From NCBI GenBank assembly GCA_910574835.1, contig CAJTDE010000002.1, positions 62,001 to 126,000 of the forward strand: a DNA stretch of 64,000 bases, read 5' to 3'. How positions within the stretch are numbered: position 1 is the stretch's first letter; each line of letters begins with the position of its first letter. Made by a program: the position numbers and the translations under genes. The notes below the pieces were generated by a model. The model did not search any database and was not told where the DNA came from. It worked only from the letters and a program-made list of their open reading frames with translations. Below, piece by piece: positions 42,780 to 51,673 of this stretch. The DNA comes from Clostridia bacterium (GTDB lineage Bacteria; Bacillota; Clostridia; Lachnospirales; Lachnospiraceae).

Positions 42780-43535
42780 TCAGAGGTACGTTAAAATCTC
42801 CTGCATGGTCATCAGCATTTGATGCATCAAATCCTCAAGCCAGGACTTCATGGGCGAAACCAGAAGCAGGAGCACCAGAAAGCCTACCGCAATCTTTATC
42901 TGAATATTGATAACAAACACATTTACCTGGGGGGCTACCTTCATCATAATGCCCACCGCCACCTCCACCAGAAACTCAATGGCAATGATGGGAAAGGCAA
43001 AACGAACCGCCAGCACTACGCAGCTCCGAAACAGATCCAGAACCGCCAGGGCCAGCCCCTGGGTAAAGGCTACCTCCCCGTAGGGAACAAGCTCACCGGA
43101 CCGAAGAAGCATCCGGATCAGCACCAGATGGCCGTCCACCGCAAAAAAAAGCAGGGTATAGAAAATCTGGTACAGGTTGCCGCTCATAGCTATCTGAGCA
43201 TTTGTCTGGGGATCGTACACCATAGACATGGACAATCCCATATGAAAATCAATGATACTTCCTGCATGGGTGATGACGAAAAAAAACAGTTCCATCACAT
43301 ACCCCAGCACATATCCCACCAAAAACTCCTTTAAGAGAAAAAAGCCATAGAGAAAAGAAGAAGCAAACTCATAGGTAAGCTCCGGCTCCTCCATAGTGGA
43401 ATAAACCAGAAAGGTAAAGACCAGAACCATGCCTGCCTTCGCATTGTTTGGTATATTTCTTCTGCCGAAGATGGGGTTCAAAAAGATAAGACCCGACATC
43501 CGCATGGCAATCATGGAAAACAGTACAATATCCAT
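42780..43535 (-). CDS. fliR: Flagellar export protein FliR
   Basis: 251 residues, about six membrane segments, with the FliR-type RMSGLIFLNPIFGRRNIPNNAKAG start. With FliP and FliQ it forms the helical export gate. It starts five bases after fliQ, behind an AGGA site. The N-terminus is slightly shorter than in many homologues. Confidence 0.95.
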   Translation of the reverse strand: MDIVLFSMIAMRMSGLIFLNPIFGRRNIPNNAKAGMVLVFTFLVYSTMEEPELTYEFASSFLYGFFLLKEFLVGYVLGYVMELFFFVITHAGSIIDFHMGLSMSMVYDPQTNAQIAMSGNLYQIFYTLLFFAVDGHLVLIRMLLRSGELVPYGEVAFTQGLALAVLDLFRSCVVLAVRFAFPIIAIEFLVEVAVGIMMKVAPQVNVFVINIQIKIAVGFLVLLLLVSPMKSWLEDLMHQMLMTMQEILTYL

Positions 43536-43539
43536 AAGC

Positions 43540-43806
43540 CTATCCTACCTGTATCAGACGGAACAGCCGAATGGTAAAATCCTGCAGCGTGGCAAGCATA
43601 CTGCTTCCTGTAAACACCAGTACCAGTCCAATCACCAGAAGCTTCGGCACAAAGGTCAGCGTCTGTTCATGAATCTGGGTAGCCGCCTGAATGATAGCTA
43701 TCAGGATTCCAATCAGCATACTTAAGAGCAGAGGCGGACCGGCAAGCTGAATTACCATTAAAAAAAACTCATACATCAAATCGGACATTCCACTGTTCGT
43801 TACCAT
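43540..43806 (-). CDS. fliQ: Flagellar export protein FliQ
   Basis: 88 residues making two membrane helices, with the conserved LLLSMLIGILIAIIQAATQI and QTLTFVPKL segments. Four copies join FliP and FliR in the export gate. AAAGG stands six bases before the ATG. Confidence 0.95.
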   Translation of the reverse strand: MVTNSGMSDLMYEFFLMVIQLAGPPLLLSMLIGILIAIIQAATQIHEQTLTFVPKLLVIGLVLVFTGSSMLATLQDFTIRLFRLIQVG

Positions 43807-43827
43807 AGTCTGCCTTTCTTCGCCTCC

Positions 43828-44502
43828 TTACTTAAAGCCGGTTACAATACTGGAGAACAGCAACTGCCAGCCGTCCACCGTCACAAACAGCAAAAGCTTA
43901 AACGGCAGGGAAATCATCGCCGGCGGAAGCATCATCATACCCATAGACATCAGGGTACTGGAAACAATAATATCTATCAGAAGAAACGGGATATACAGCA
44001 GAAAGCCTGCGGTAAAGGCCCGTTTTAATTCCGTTGTCATAAAGGAGGGAATCACAACGGTGAGAGGCAGATCCACGGCGTTCTCCACGGCCTCCTCATT
44101 GGCCATATCCATGAACAGATTCAGGGTTTCCTCCTCCGTATTGCGAAGCATAAACTCCTTTAAGGGCGTCTGGGCCAGGGTCCAAGCCTCTCTCTGGGTT
44201 ATCTCCTCCCGGACATAGGGCTGATAAGCCGTCTCGTTAATCTCGTCAATCACGGGAGTCATAATGTATAAGGTCAAAAACAGCGCAATCCCCACCAATA
44301 CCATATTCGGGGGACTTTGCTGGATTCCCATCGCATTCCTTAAAAAAGAAAGCATAATAATCGTCCGCAGAAAGGACGTACACATAATGAGCAGAGAGGG
44401 AAGCAGGGAAATCAGCGTGAGCATCAACAAAAGCTCCAGAGTAGGGACCTGTTCGCCGTTGATATTCACAAGCGCGTCATTTGCAAATGTCTCATTTTCC
44501 AT
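43828..44502 (-). CDS. fliP: Flagellar export protein FliP
   Basis: 224 residues from the ATG at 44502. A longer frame overlapping fliO lacks a family match at its start. Four membrane segments are present, with the conserved FLRTIIMLSFLRNAMGIQQSPPN block and VVIPSFMTTELKRAF. It is the pentameric core of the export gate. A signal peptide, common in Gram-negative FliP, is not obvious. The start codon overlaps the end of fliO by ATG-in-stop spacing, so coupling is likely. Confidence 0.95.
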   Translation of the reverse strand: MENETFANDALVNINGEQVPTLELLLMLTLISLLPSLLIMCTSFLRTIIMLSFLRNAMGIQQSPPNMVLVGIALFLTLYIMTPVIDEINETAYQPYVREEITQREAWTLAQTPLKEFMLRNTEEETLNLFMDMANEEAVENAVDLPLTVVIPSFMTTELKRAFTAGFLLYIPFLLIDIIVSSTLMSMGMMMLPPAMISLPFKLLLFVTVDGWQLLFSSIVTGFK

Positions 44503-44512
44503 AGCTATCTCA

Positions 44513-44854
44513 TTACTCCTCGTCCTTTTTCCGCCCGATTCTGGACAGAAGCCGGCCAAAATCCACCGTCTGTTCTCCGCCCTCTCCCCCGATGGGGATG
44601 AGATCCTCCTCGGAAAGCTCCAGAAGCATCTCGATCCGATCCGGGCCGACGCCCAGAAGCAGATACCGTTCGCCTGCCTGAACTACCGCCAGGGTACGGT
44701 TCTGTCCCACAATCATCTGATCCAGCATACGCATATACCGGGAGCTGCTGGCGCGCACCAGCCCCTTCCCCATATACTTGCTGCACACATAACTGAGGAA
44801 AATAATCACCGCCGCCATCAGAAAGGTTACAAATCCGGTAAAAAATCCTGGCAT
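44513..44854 (-). CDS. fliO: Flagellar export protein FliO
   Basis: 113 residues: one N-terminal membrane segment (about 5-25) and a small cytosolic beta domain with the family pattern (RMLDQMIVGQNRTLAVVQAGERYLLLGV). FliO stabilises FliP during gate assembly. It lies between fliY and fliP, the usual place, and AAGGA precedes the ATG by ten bases. Confidence 0.9.
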   Translation of the reverse strand: MPGFFTGFVTFLMAAVIIFLSYVCSKYMGKGLVRASSSRYMRMLDQMIVGQNRTLAVVQAGERYLLLGVGPDRIEMLLELSEEDLIPIGGEGGEQTVDFGRLLSRIGRKKDEE

Positions 44855-44871
44855 AACTGTTCTGTCCTTCC

Positions 44872-46257
44872 TTACTCAAGGCTTAAAATATTGGGTTTCA
44901 TGATCTCCGTAATACGGATACCGAAATTATCCTCCACTACCACCACATCACCCTTGGCAATGCAGCGGCCGTTTACAAACAGATCTACCTGTTCTCCCGC
45001 AAGCTTATCCAGCACGATAAGAGAACCTTTTGTAAATTCCAAAATGTCCTTAACCCTCTTCTGGGTTCTTCCAATCTCCACGGAAATGTCAAGGGGCACG
45101 CCCATGATCAGCTCCATGTTCTCTTCCTGCTCATCATCCAGCACCGTTTCCTGATGCAGATTCTTCTGTACCGTAGGCTGAACGTTGATGGTCTTGGGCG
45201 CAGGCGGCTCCTTCTTCTGGGGCTGCTGCTGCATGGTCATCATCTGCTGCATCATCTGCTGCATCATCTGCATCTGCATCTGCATCATCTGAGCAACCTC
45301 CGGGCTTGCCGCCGCCTGAACAGGCGCCGCTGCCGCGGGCGCTGCCGGTGCCGCAGGAACGGGTGCCGGCTGTACGGGCGCCGCTGCGGGCGCAGGAGCC
45401 GGGGCTGCCGGTGCGGGAGCAGGCGCGGGTTCTTCCGCTGCTCCGCCGCTTAAGAGACGCTCAATCTCCTCCTGAGACAGTACGCCGCCGGAAGATGCAG
45501 GAGCCGGAGCAGGTGTCGGGGCCGGAGCAGGTTCTTCCGCTGCTCCGCCGCTTAAGAGACGCTCAATCTCCTCCTGGGACAGTACGCCGCCGGAGGATGC
45601 AGGAGCCGGAGCCGGTGTTGGAGCCGGTGCTGGCGCAGGTTCCGGTGCAGGCGCCGCGTCGTAATCTTCCGGCAGAAAGCCTTTTACCAGACTCTTGGCC
45701 AGATTCATCGGCATTACATTGAAGAACTCACTCTCCAATTTATCCGCAATCTTCAGAATAAAGGATACCACAACCCAGGGGCTGTTATCCGTAAAGTATT
45801 TCTCAACAAATTCCTGTTCATTCTTCAGCTCAAAGGAAACGGGTGTGGAAATATTCACCATTTTCCCGAAAAACTCCGAAAGCGCCGTGGCGGAGGCTCC
45901 CATCATCTGGTTCATAACCTCGCAGACCGCACTGATGTTGATCTCGTCTAAGACAAAATCCTCATCCGACACCTCAAAGCCCATCATCATTTCCACGATA
46001 ACCTTCACATCGTGGCGCTTGAGAAGCATAACATTGCTTCCCTCCAGACCGGCCACGTAGGTAATCTCCACACCTACCGCCGGCTCAATCCGGCCCATCT
46101 CAAACTCTTCCTTGGTAACCACCTTTACCACAGGGGTTGTGATATCTACCCGGGTGCCCAAAAGATTTGAGATTGCGGTAGCGGATGATCCTAAGCTGAT
46201 ATTTAGTATTTCACCTATCGCATCGATTTCCAATGCGCTTAAAATCTCAGAACTCAT
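44872..46257 (-). CDS. fliY: Switch phosphatase FliY with duplicated CheY-binding motif
   Basis: 461 residues. The CheC-like phosphatase domain (1-195) has both sites, E16-x-x-N19 and E113-x-x-N116. A long Pro/Ala linker follows, holding two copies of VLSQEEIERLLSGG (225-238 and 259-272), near-identical to the FliM N-terminal CheY-P-binding peptide. A Met/Gln-rich stretch and then a FliN domain (about 385-461) complete the protein. In Bacillus FliY this peptide lies at the N-terminus. Here it sits in the linker and is duplicated through a 102-bp repeat. The protein hydrolyses CheY-P at the C-ring. Confidence 0.95.
   Translation of the reverse strand: MSSEILSALEIDAIGEILNISLGSSATAISNLLGTRVDITTPVVKVVTKEEFEMGRIEPAVGVEITYVAGLEGSNVMLLKRHDVKVIVEMMMGFEVSDEDFVLDEINISAVCEVMNQMMGASATALSEFFGKMVNISTPVSFELKNEQEFVEKYFTDNSPWVVVSFILKIADKLESEFFNVMPMNLAKSLVKGFLPEDYDAAPAPEPAPAPAPTPAPAPASSGGVLSQEEIERLLSGGAAEEPAPAPTPAPAPASSGGVLSQEEIERLLSGGAAEEPAPAPAPAAPAPAPAAAPVQPAPVPAAPAAPAAAAPVQAAASPEVAQMMQMQMQMMQQMMQQMMTMQQQPQKKEPPAPKTINVQPTVQKNLHQETVLDDEQEENMELIMGVPLDISVEIGRTQKRVKDILEFTKGSLIVLDKLAGEQVDLFVNGRCIAKGDVVVVEDNFGIRITEIMKPNILSLE
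45429..45632. repeat. Two 102-bp tandem repeats inside fliY
   Basis: GTTCTTCCGCTGCTCC starts at 45429 and again at 45531, with near-identical sequence for about 102 bases (34 codons) and no frame change. Each copy encodes one FliM-like CheY-binding peptide plus Pro/Ala linker. Confidence 0.9.
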
Positions 46258-46298
46258 AATTTCCCTTCGCTCCTTTTGTGAATATTAGCCTTCACATA

Positions 46299-46745
46299 TT
46301 ATTTTCCAATCTCCAGTGCCTTCTGGGCCATCAGCTTAATTGCATTGAAGGCCGTAATATTCGCCTCGTAGGATCGGGTTGCGGACATACCGTCAATGGT
46401 CTCTTTCACCCAGTCCACATTGGGCATCTGAACGTAGCCGTCCTCGTCCGCATCGGGATGCTCGGGATTGTAAACCGGAATCAGGTCTCTCTGGTCCTCC
46501 ACAATCTCCGCCACCCGCACGCCGCCCCGGTTCCCGTTCTGAAGCTGGGATGCCTTCGCCAGATGAGAACGGAAGGATGAATTGTCCCCGATCTCCTGGA
46601 GCACCACCATCTTTCTCCGATACGGTTCGCCGGATTCTGTCCGTGTGGTCTCAATATTTGCGATGTTCTCGGAAGCCACGTCAAGCCGCTTCCTCTGTGC
46701 CGTAAGACCGGAAGCACAGATGTTGAATGCACTTAAAAAAGACAT
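46299..46745 (-). CDS. flgC: Proximal rod protein FlgC, displaced
   Basis: 148 residues that fit FlgC over their length: SAFNICASGLTAQRKRLDV at the start, the YRRKMVV block, YNPEHPDADEDGYVQMPNVD in the middle, and ATRSYEANITAFNAIKLMAQKALEIG at the end. It forms the proximal rod with FlgB. It is normally between flgB and fliE. Here it lies between cheY and fliY, 13 kb away. No second copy is in the window. Confidence 0.94.
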   Translation of the reverse strand: MSFLSAFNICASGLTAQRKRLDVASENIANIETTRTESGEPYRRKMVVLQEIGDNSSFRSHLAKASQLQNGNRGGVRVAEIVEDQRDLIPVYNPEHPDADEDGYVQMPNVDWVKETIDGMSATRSYEANITAFNAIKLMAQKALEIGK

Positions 46746-46754
46746 GGCGTCCTC

Positions 46755-47114
46755 CTAGGAAAGAATTTTTTCAGCAGTTGCCAGAATACGGTCTGGCTTA
46801 AAGGGCTTTACGATAAAGTCCTTGGCTCCCGACTTAATCGCCTCGATAACCATAGCCTCCTGGCCCATTGCGGAACACATTACAATGTTTGCATTGGGAT
46901 GAGCCGCCTTAATCTCCTTTAATGCCTCCAGACCATCCTTGTTGGGCATGGTAATATCCATAAATACCAGATCCGGGTTCTCTGCGTTGAACTTCTCTAC
47001 TGCCTCCGCACCGTCCTGTGCCTCAATGAGATCCGTATAGCCTGCCTTGGTGAGCGCGTCCTTCACCATCATCCGCATAAATGCCGCGTCGTCAACTAAC
47101 ATAATCTTTGCCAT
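46755..47114 (-). CDS. cheY: Chemotaxis response regulator CheY
   Basis: 119 residues, a single receiver domain with the acidic pocket near D9-D10, phosphoacceptor D53 in FMDITMPNKDG, and a K in the late VKPF loop. CheY-P binds FliM, and here probably the FliY peptides, to change rotation. It lies between fliM and the displaced flgC, close to the usual fliM-fliY-cheY arrangement of Firmicutes. Confidence 0.96.
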   Translation of the reverse strand: MAKIMLVDDAAFMRMMVKDALTKAGYTDLIEAQDGAEAVEKFNAENPDLVFMDITMPNKDGLEALKEIKAAHPNANIVMCSAMGQEAMVIEAIKSGAKDFIVKPFKPDRILATAEKILS

Positions 47115-47164
47115 TTCTCATACCTCTTTCTTTTTCATAATCTTTGCTGCGGGGGAGCTTTTTT

Positions 47165-48157
47165 TTACTCTTCCTCCACGCGATCTTGGATTTTTATCGC
47201 CATATTTTTATTATGAACACCCAACTGGCCCACAAACCACGGCTGGCCCGCTATATGGAGTGTAACATCGGAATCCTTGGGCTTATTCAGATTAATGACG
47301 TCGCCCACCTGGAAGTTGTATACATCGTCCAGGCTAAGTCTTGCAACACCAAGCTGTGCCATTACATCCAGCTCGGAATTGCGGATGCTGTCCAGAATAT
47401 CATCCCTGTCACTTTGACGGACGCCTGCATCATCCACATCCGCCAGATGCTTCGTCTTATCAATGACTTCAAAGATATCTGACATCAGGGTTCCGGGAAT
47501 ACAGATATTTAAGACGCCGCTTAAGCCCTGCATCTTAATCTCCAGCATAATGATCACCACGGCCTCGTCCACACTGACCCCCTGGTACATGCTGGGGTTC
47601 TCCTCCAGACGTTCAAAGTCCACCTCCAGGCCCACGTTGCTGTTCCACACATCATGATTGATGTTGAGGAAATAGCGGATCACACGCTGATACAGGGCGT
47701 ACTCAATGTCCGTATAGACGTAGGACATGGGTACACTGTCTGTCCCCATTCCGCCGATCATCCGATCAATCATGGAAATCATAATCGTCGGTGTAATATG
47801 TAGAAGCATGGGAACCTTCTGCACCTCGCCCTGAAGCTTCACACGGGCTATGGTCAGCACGTCCGTATCGCTTAAGGCATTGCCGAACTCGTAGTATCTT
47901 TGTTCCTCCACGCCGATGACTTCTACCTCGCTGGCCACTTTAAAAAGGCCGTTGATCTGGGAGGAAGCGATTCTGGCATAGTTGTCATAGATGGTTCGAA
48001 GCATCTTAAGCCTGTCTTTGGTATACTTCTTCGGGCTGTAGAAATCGTATTTTTTGTATTTAATTTCCGGCTTTTCTTCTTTTTTCTCTTCCGCGCCGCC
48101 GCTCTGCATGGAGTTCAGCAGCGCGTCAATCTGGCTTTGTGATAATACCTCTGCCAT
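47165..48157 (-). CDS. fliM: Flagellar motor switch protein FliM
   Basis: 330 residues. The N-terminal peptide VLSQSQIDALLNS binds CheY-P. The middle domain is CheC-like but without phosphatase residues. The C-terminal SpoA/FliN-like domain contains LDDVYNFQVGDVI. It forms the C-ring between FliG and FliY. It lies 17 bases after motB. The fliL gene that often sits there is absent. Confidence 0.96.
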   Translation of the reverse strand: MAEVLSQSQIDALLNSMQSGGAEEKKEEKPEIKYKKYDFYSPKKYTKDRLKMLRTIYDNYARIASSQINGLFKVASEVEVIGVEEQRYYEFGNALSDTDVLTIARVKLQGEVQKVPMLLHITPTIMISMIDRMIGGMGTDSVPMSYVYTDIEYALYQRVIRYFLNINHDVWNSNVGLEVDFERLEENPSMYQGVSVDEAVVIIMLEIKMQGLSGVLNICIPGTLMSDIFEVIDKTKHLADVDDAGVRQSDRDDILDSIRNSELDVMAQLGVARLSLDDVYNFQVGDVINLNKPKDSDVTLHIAGQPWFVGQLGVHNKNMAIKIQDRVEEE

Positions 48158-48174
48158 CTCTTACCCACCTTTGC

Positions 48175-48951
48175 TTATTCTGTGTCTGTGGAATCATAGA
48201 TCTCATTATAATACTCTTCGAGACTTTGCACAACCGCATCATCCTTAGTTATTAAAATTTCCACACGACGGTTCTTGGCTCTCTCCTCCGCTGTGTCAAA
48301 GCCGGCCACAGGACGGTGCTGTCCGTAACCGATGGCAATGATCTTCTCCGGCCCCACCAGACTGTTCTGATGGATGTAAGCCGCCACACGTGCCGCACGC
48401 TCACTGGAGAGCACCCGGTCGTTTACCGGATTGTTGGGCCGGTCCGGATCTGCCTGGGAGGTGTGTCCCAGTACCTGAATCTCCCCGATGGTGCTGCTTA
48501 CGCTGTTCAATGCCTTGATAAAGGCATCCAAAATCGCTTTTCCCTCATCCTTTAAGACAGCTTTATCCCCGTCAAAAAAGATATTATCACGAAAATTGAT
48601 AAATGTATAGCCCTCACCCTTTTCCAATTCCACTTCGCCTTCCAGATTGTTCTCCGCAATGGCTTCCTGAAGCATATAATAGAGATCCTCAAAGTCCTCT
48701 ATCTCATCCAAGGGTACATCCGTTCCACCAGGAACCTCCATACCCTCTTCATTCATCTCCGTCTCCATAACAATCTGGGAGACCTCCTCCGCCTTGGGGT
48801 TGAAGCTCTTTACCACCAGCTCCCACTTCATGGCGTCTACGGTGGAGATGGAGTAGAGAAGTACAAAGAAACACAAAAGCAGCGTCACCATGTCGCCGTA
48901 AGTGTCCATCCAGCTTGCGCCTTCCTCCGGCGCTTTTTGCTTTCTTGCCAT
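48175..48951 (-). CDS. motB: Flagellar stator protein MotB
   Basis: 258 residues: a short cytosolic start, one membrane helix with the ion-binding D20 in TYGDMVTLLLCFFVLLYS, a periplasmic-side linker rich in Glu, and an OmpA-like peptidoglycan-binding domain (LGHTSQADP and NDRVLSSERAARVAAYI). With MotA it makes the stator. Whether it uses protons or sodium cannot be read from the sequence. Confidence 0.96.
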   Translation of the reverse strand: MARKQKAPEEGASWMDTYGDMVTLLLCFFVLLYSISTVDAMKWELVVKSFNPKAEEVSQIVMETEMNEEGMEVPGGTDVPLDEIEDFEDLYYMLQEAIAENNLEGEVELEKGEGYTFINFRDNIFFDGDKAVLKDEGKAILDAFIKALNSVSSTIGEIQVLGHTSQADPDRPNNPVNDRVLSSERAARVAAYIHQNSLVGPEKIIAIGYGQHRPVAGFDTAEERAKNRRVEILITKDDAVVQSLEEYYNEIYDSTDTE

Positions 48952-49002
48952 AATCTCACCTTATTTCCGATCCGAGCCTGAAAGCACGGACCTTCCGAAT
49001 CC

Positions 49003-49842
49003 TTATTTTTTAGACTTCTTTTCCTTCTTCTTCTTTCCGCCGCCGTCGTCTCCGCCGCCTTCTCCGGCGCTGTCGCGAAGCTTGGCCTGAGTCTTCTGAT
49101 CCAGATTGGAGAGAAGCTTCTCTCGTAGGAGCTTGGGATTATCGCCTGCCTGGATGGAGATGATACCCTCCATCATAATCATACGGTACTGCATTTCCTC
49201 GTCGTTGCGGATACGCAGCTTCTTAGCTATGGGAGACATCAAAAGGTTTGCTATAATACAGCCATAGAAGGTAGTAACCAGGGCCACGGACATATCCGCA
49301 CCAAGGGAGCTTGCCCCTCCCTCGTCCACATTCATGTTCTTCAACATATTTACCAGACCTACCAGAGTACCGATCATACCGAAGGCCGGTGCATAGCCGG
49401 CGGCCTTCTCGTAGATAGCTACGCCTGCATCGTGGCGGTCCGCCATATTGTCAAGCTCATTCTGGAGACGTGCCCGAAGCTCTTCCTCCTCTGTGGCATC
49501 CACTACAAGCATCAGACCTTCCTTGAAGAACGGATCGTCGATCTCGTTGGCTTTTTCCTCCAGGGAAAGAAGACCGTTCTGTCTGGCGAGCTGTGCCATC
49601 TCTACCATCTGCTCAATCAAAGCGCCGTAGTTATAGCGGCCTCCCTGAACCAGGATTTTGAAATGACTTCCCATTCTTTTCAGCTGACTGAAGGGGAAGC
49701 TGGCCACAACTGCTGCAACAGTGCCGCCCAGGGTCAGAGCCAAACTTTGCGGGTCCCAGAAATTAGGGAGCTGCGGGATCTTAATTCCCCATACAATCAA
49801 GGCAAAACCAAGCACAATTCCGATAATTGTTGACAAATCCAT
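49003..49842 (-). CDS. motA: Flagellar stator protein MotA
   Basis: 279 residues with four membrane helices and the conserved VGLVNMLKNM / ALVTTFYGCIIANLLMSPIAKKL region that lines the ion path, plus a cytosolic loop with charged residues that touches FliG. The C-terminus is a Gly/Asp/Lys-rich tail. It lies 51 bases before motB and just after flbD. Confidence 0.96.
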   Translation of the reverse strand: MDLSTIIGIVLGFALIVWGIKIPQLPNFWDPQSLALTLGGTVAAVVASFPFSQLKRMGSHFKILVQGGRYNYGALIEQMVEMAQLARQNGLLSLEEKANEIDDPFFKEGLMLVVDATEEEELRARLQNELDNMADRHDAGVAIYEKAAGYAPAFGMIGTLVGLVNMLKNMNVDEGGASSLGADMSVALVTTFYGCIIANLLMSPIAKKLRIRNDEEMQYRMIMMEGIISIQAGDNPKLLREKLLSNLDQKTQAKLRDSAGEGGGDDGGGKKKKEKKSKK

Positions 49843-49857
49843 TTTTTATCTCTCCTC

Positions 49858-50070
49858 TTACGCTTCTATGCTGACTTTATTTGTACGGATGCCGCTGATG
49901 GCTCCCTTGTATTCGATGGTTTTTTGAATAATCTCTTCCGGTGATTCCTTTACGACGTGGAAACGTCCGTTCATCATAATAACCTTGGATTCGGGAATCA
50001 AATCAATGCACTCTACTTGATCTTCGTTGATTACAATACGCTGATCATTCAGCTTTGTCAATATTACCAT
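49858..50070 (-). CDS. flbD: Flagellar protein FlbD
   Basis: 70 residues from the ATG at 50070, chosen because GGGAGGAA stands just before it. A longer in-frame start lacks such a site. The MVILTKLNDQRIVINEDQVE pattern is typical of the short FlbD family found between flgE and motA in Firmicutes. Role unclear, probably hook assembly or regulation. It is unrelated to the Caulobacter regulator of the same name. Confidence 0.88.
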   Translation of the reverse strand: MVILTKLNDQRIVINEDQVECIDLIPESKVIMMNGRFHVVKESPEEIIQKTIEYKGAISGIRTNKVSIEA

Positions 50071-50238
50071 TGGGTATTCCTCCCTCTTTTTACGGCTCAC
50101 CGCCGTTCGGTTTGCGGCCAATTGTCCATTGGCGGATAAATGTCTGCTCTTGAAACAAAGACCGGCTAAAGGTTATTCCTGCTTTCCCCTGGAGCGGTGC
50201 GCCCCAGGGGAAACAGGTTTAAAAGCTTTTATTTAGAA

Positions 50239-51582
50239 TTATCGTTTCATATTTACAAGCTCCTGGAGCATTTCGTCGGTGACGGTGATGATCTTGGAGT
50301 TGGCCTGGAAGCCTCTCTGGGTGGTAATCATGTTGGAGAACTCGTTGGCCAGGTCTACGTTGGGCATCTCTAAGTACTTGCTGCGGATGAAGCCTGCGGC
50401 TCCTGAGCCTGGTTTTACAACTTCCACGCCGCCGGCGTTGTCTCCAAGCTGGAAGTAATAGCCGTTGGTTTTCTCCATACCATTCGGGTTCTCTACGGCT
50501 ACGATGGCTAACTGTCCTAAAGTGATGGGACGGTTCTGGGTGTCGATACCGGTAATTACACCGTTGTCGCTGATGCTGTAGCTTTGGAGGTTATACTGGG
50601 TTCCTGTATACGGATCATAGGGAATCTGAATCGGGGACAGATCCTCATTAAATTCTGCCGGAATAGCGGCAACATAATCTTGACCAGATGTTTTTTCCCA
50701 AGTAGTATCCGGCTGTGTAAAATTATTTTGTTGAATATTTGCTGAAAGGTTATCTGTTGCCACCGGAAATGTAGTAACTTTTGATCCCATTTCTTTAGCA
50801 GTTATCGTCAATTTAACTGTTGTCTTAGCCCCATTTACCTCACTAATATCACCTCTATTAATTGTACAATCACGCAATGGTCCTCCTGTAGGTGGCTGTA
50901 CGGGAGTAGTTCCATCTGCTTCCATATCTACCTTATGGGTAACCGCATTAATCCATGCTGCAATCTGACCCGCAGTATCCTTTGCTGTAACATTCTGAAC
51001 CGTTATACCCATAATAGTAACTTTAGTATTAGTTGGATCAGTAGTATCTACATCAACCTCCGCCGATCCGGTAGCTGAATACGCTTTTGCTGGAACCTCT
51101 GGAACACCCGTACCATCCTTCAAAGCATATCCATATACATAATTCTTCTGGTCATCCACCAGATAACCATTATTATCCACAGTAAAGATACCTACACGGC
51201 TTAAATACAAACCAGAGTTTTTGATACCATCCGCCGTAAGCTGTCCATTCACCATTCCGCCTACCAGAAACAGTCCGGTACCATCGATCATGCAGTCCAG
51301 ATCATTATCCGTAGGCGACGGAGCACCCGTCGTATACTGGAAGCTGATAGATGACATGGTAGAACCATAACCAACCTGAGAAGGGTTCCGTCCGCCATAA
51401 GCGCCTGCATTGGTTGCACCGCCTGAGCTTCGAATTGAGGTACTGTAGATAGAATCCTGGAAGTTGAAGCTGTATGCCTTGTAACCCCAGGTATTTACAT
51501 TTGCAATGTTATTGCCGATTACGTCCATTTTCTTTTGATGTGTCTTTAATCCCGCCACACCTGCAAACATTGATTTAACCAT
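50239..51582 (-). CDS. flgE: Flagellar hook protein FlgE
   Basis: 447 residues. Conserved ends (MFAGVAGLKTHQKKMDVIGNNIANVNTWGYKAY and ANEFSNMITTQRGFQANSKIITVTDEM) form the hook core. The middle, coded by about 50640-51130, is clearly more AT-rich and Thr/Asn/Asp-rich than the ends and corresponds to the outer D2 domain, which varies between strains. About 130 copies build the hook. It follows the TIGR02530-type gene by about 90 bases. Confidence 0.94.
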   Translation of the reverse strand: MVKSMFAGVAGLKTHQKKMDVIGNNIANVNTWGYKAYSFNFQDSIYSTSIRSSGGATNAGAYGGRNPSQVGYGSTMSSISFQYTTGAPSPTDNDLDCMIDGTGLFLVGGMVNGQLTADGIKNSGLYLSRVGIFTVDNNGYLVDDQKNYVYGYALKDGTGVPEVPAKAYSATGSAEVDVDTTDPTNTKVTIMGITVQNVTAKDTAGQIAAWINAVTHKVDMEADGTTPVQPPTGGPLRDCTINRGDISEVNGAKTTVKLTITAKEMGSKVTTFPVATDNLSANIQQNNFTQPDTTWEKTSGQDYVAAIPAEFNEDLSPIQIPYDPYTGTQYNLQSYSISDNGVITGIDTQNRPITLGQLAIVAVENPNGMEKTNGYYFQLGDNAGGVEVVKPGSGAAGFIRSKYLEMPNVDLANEFSNMITTQRGFQANSKIITVTDEMLQELVNMKR

Positions 51583-51673
51583 TTGATATCGTTCCTTCCT
51601 TACTTGCTATTCTTTCGCTATTCTCTCCGCCAGGGCTTCTGCCTGTGGAACAAACCTCCATAAATGGTCCGGC

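Noticed and set aside
45154-45722. Plus-strand frames opposite the fliY linker
   Set aside because: They exist only because the GC-rich Pro/Ala repeat avoids stop codons on both strands.
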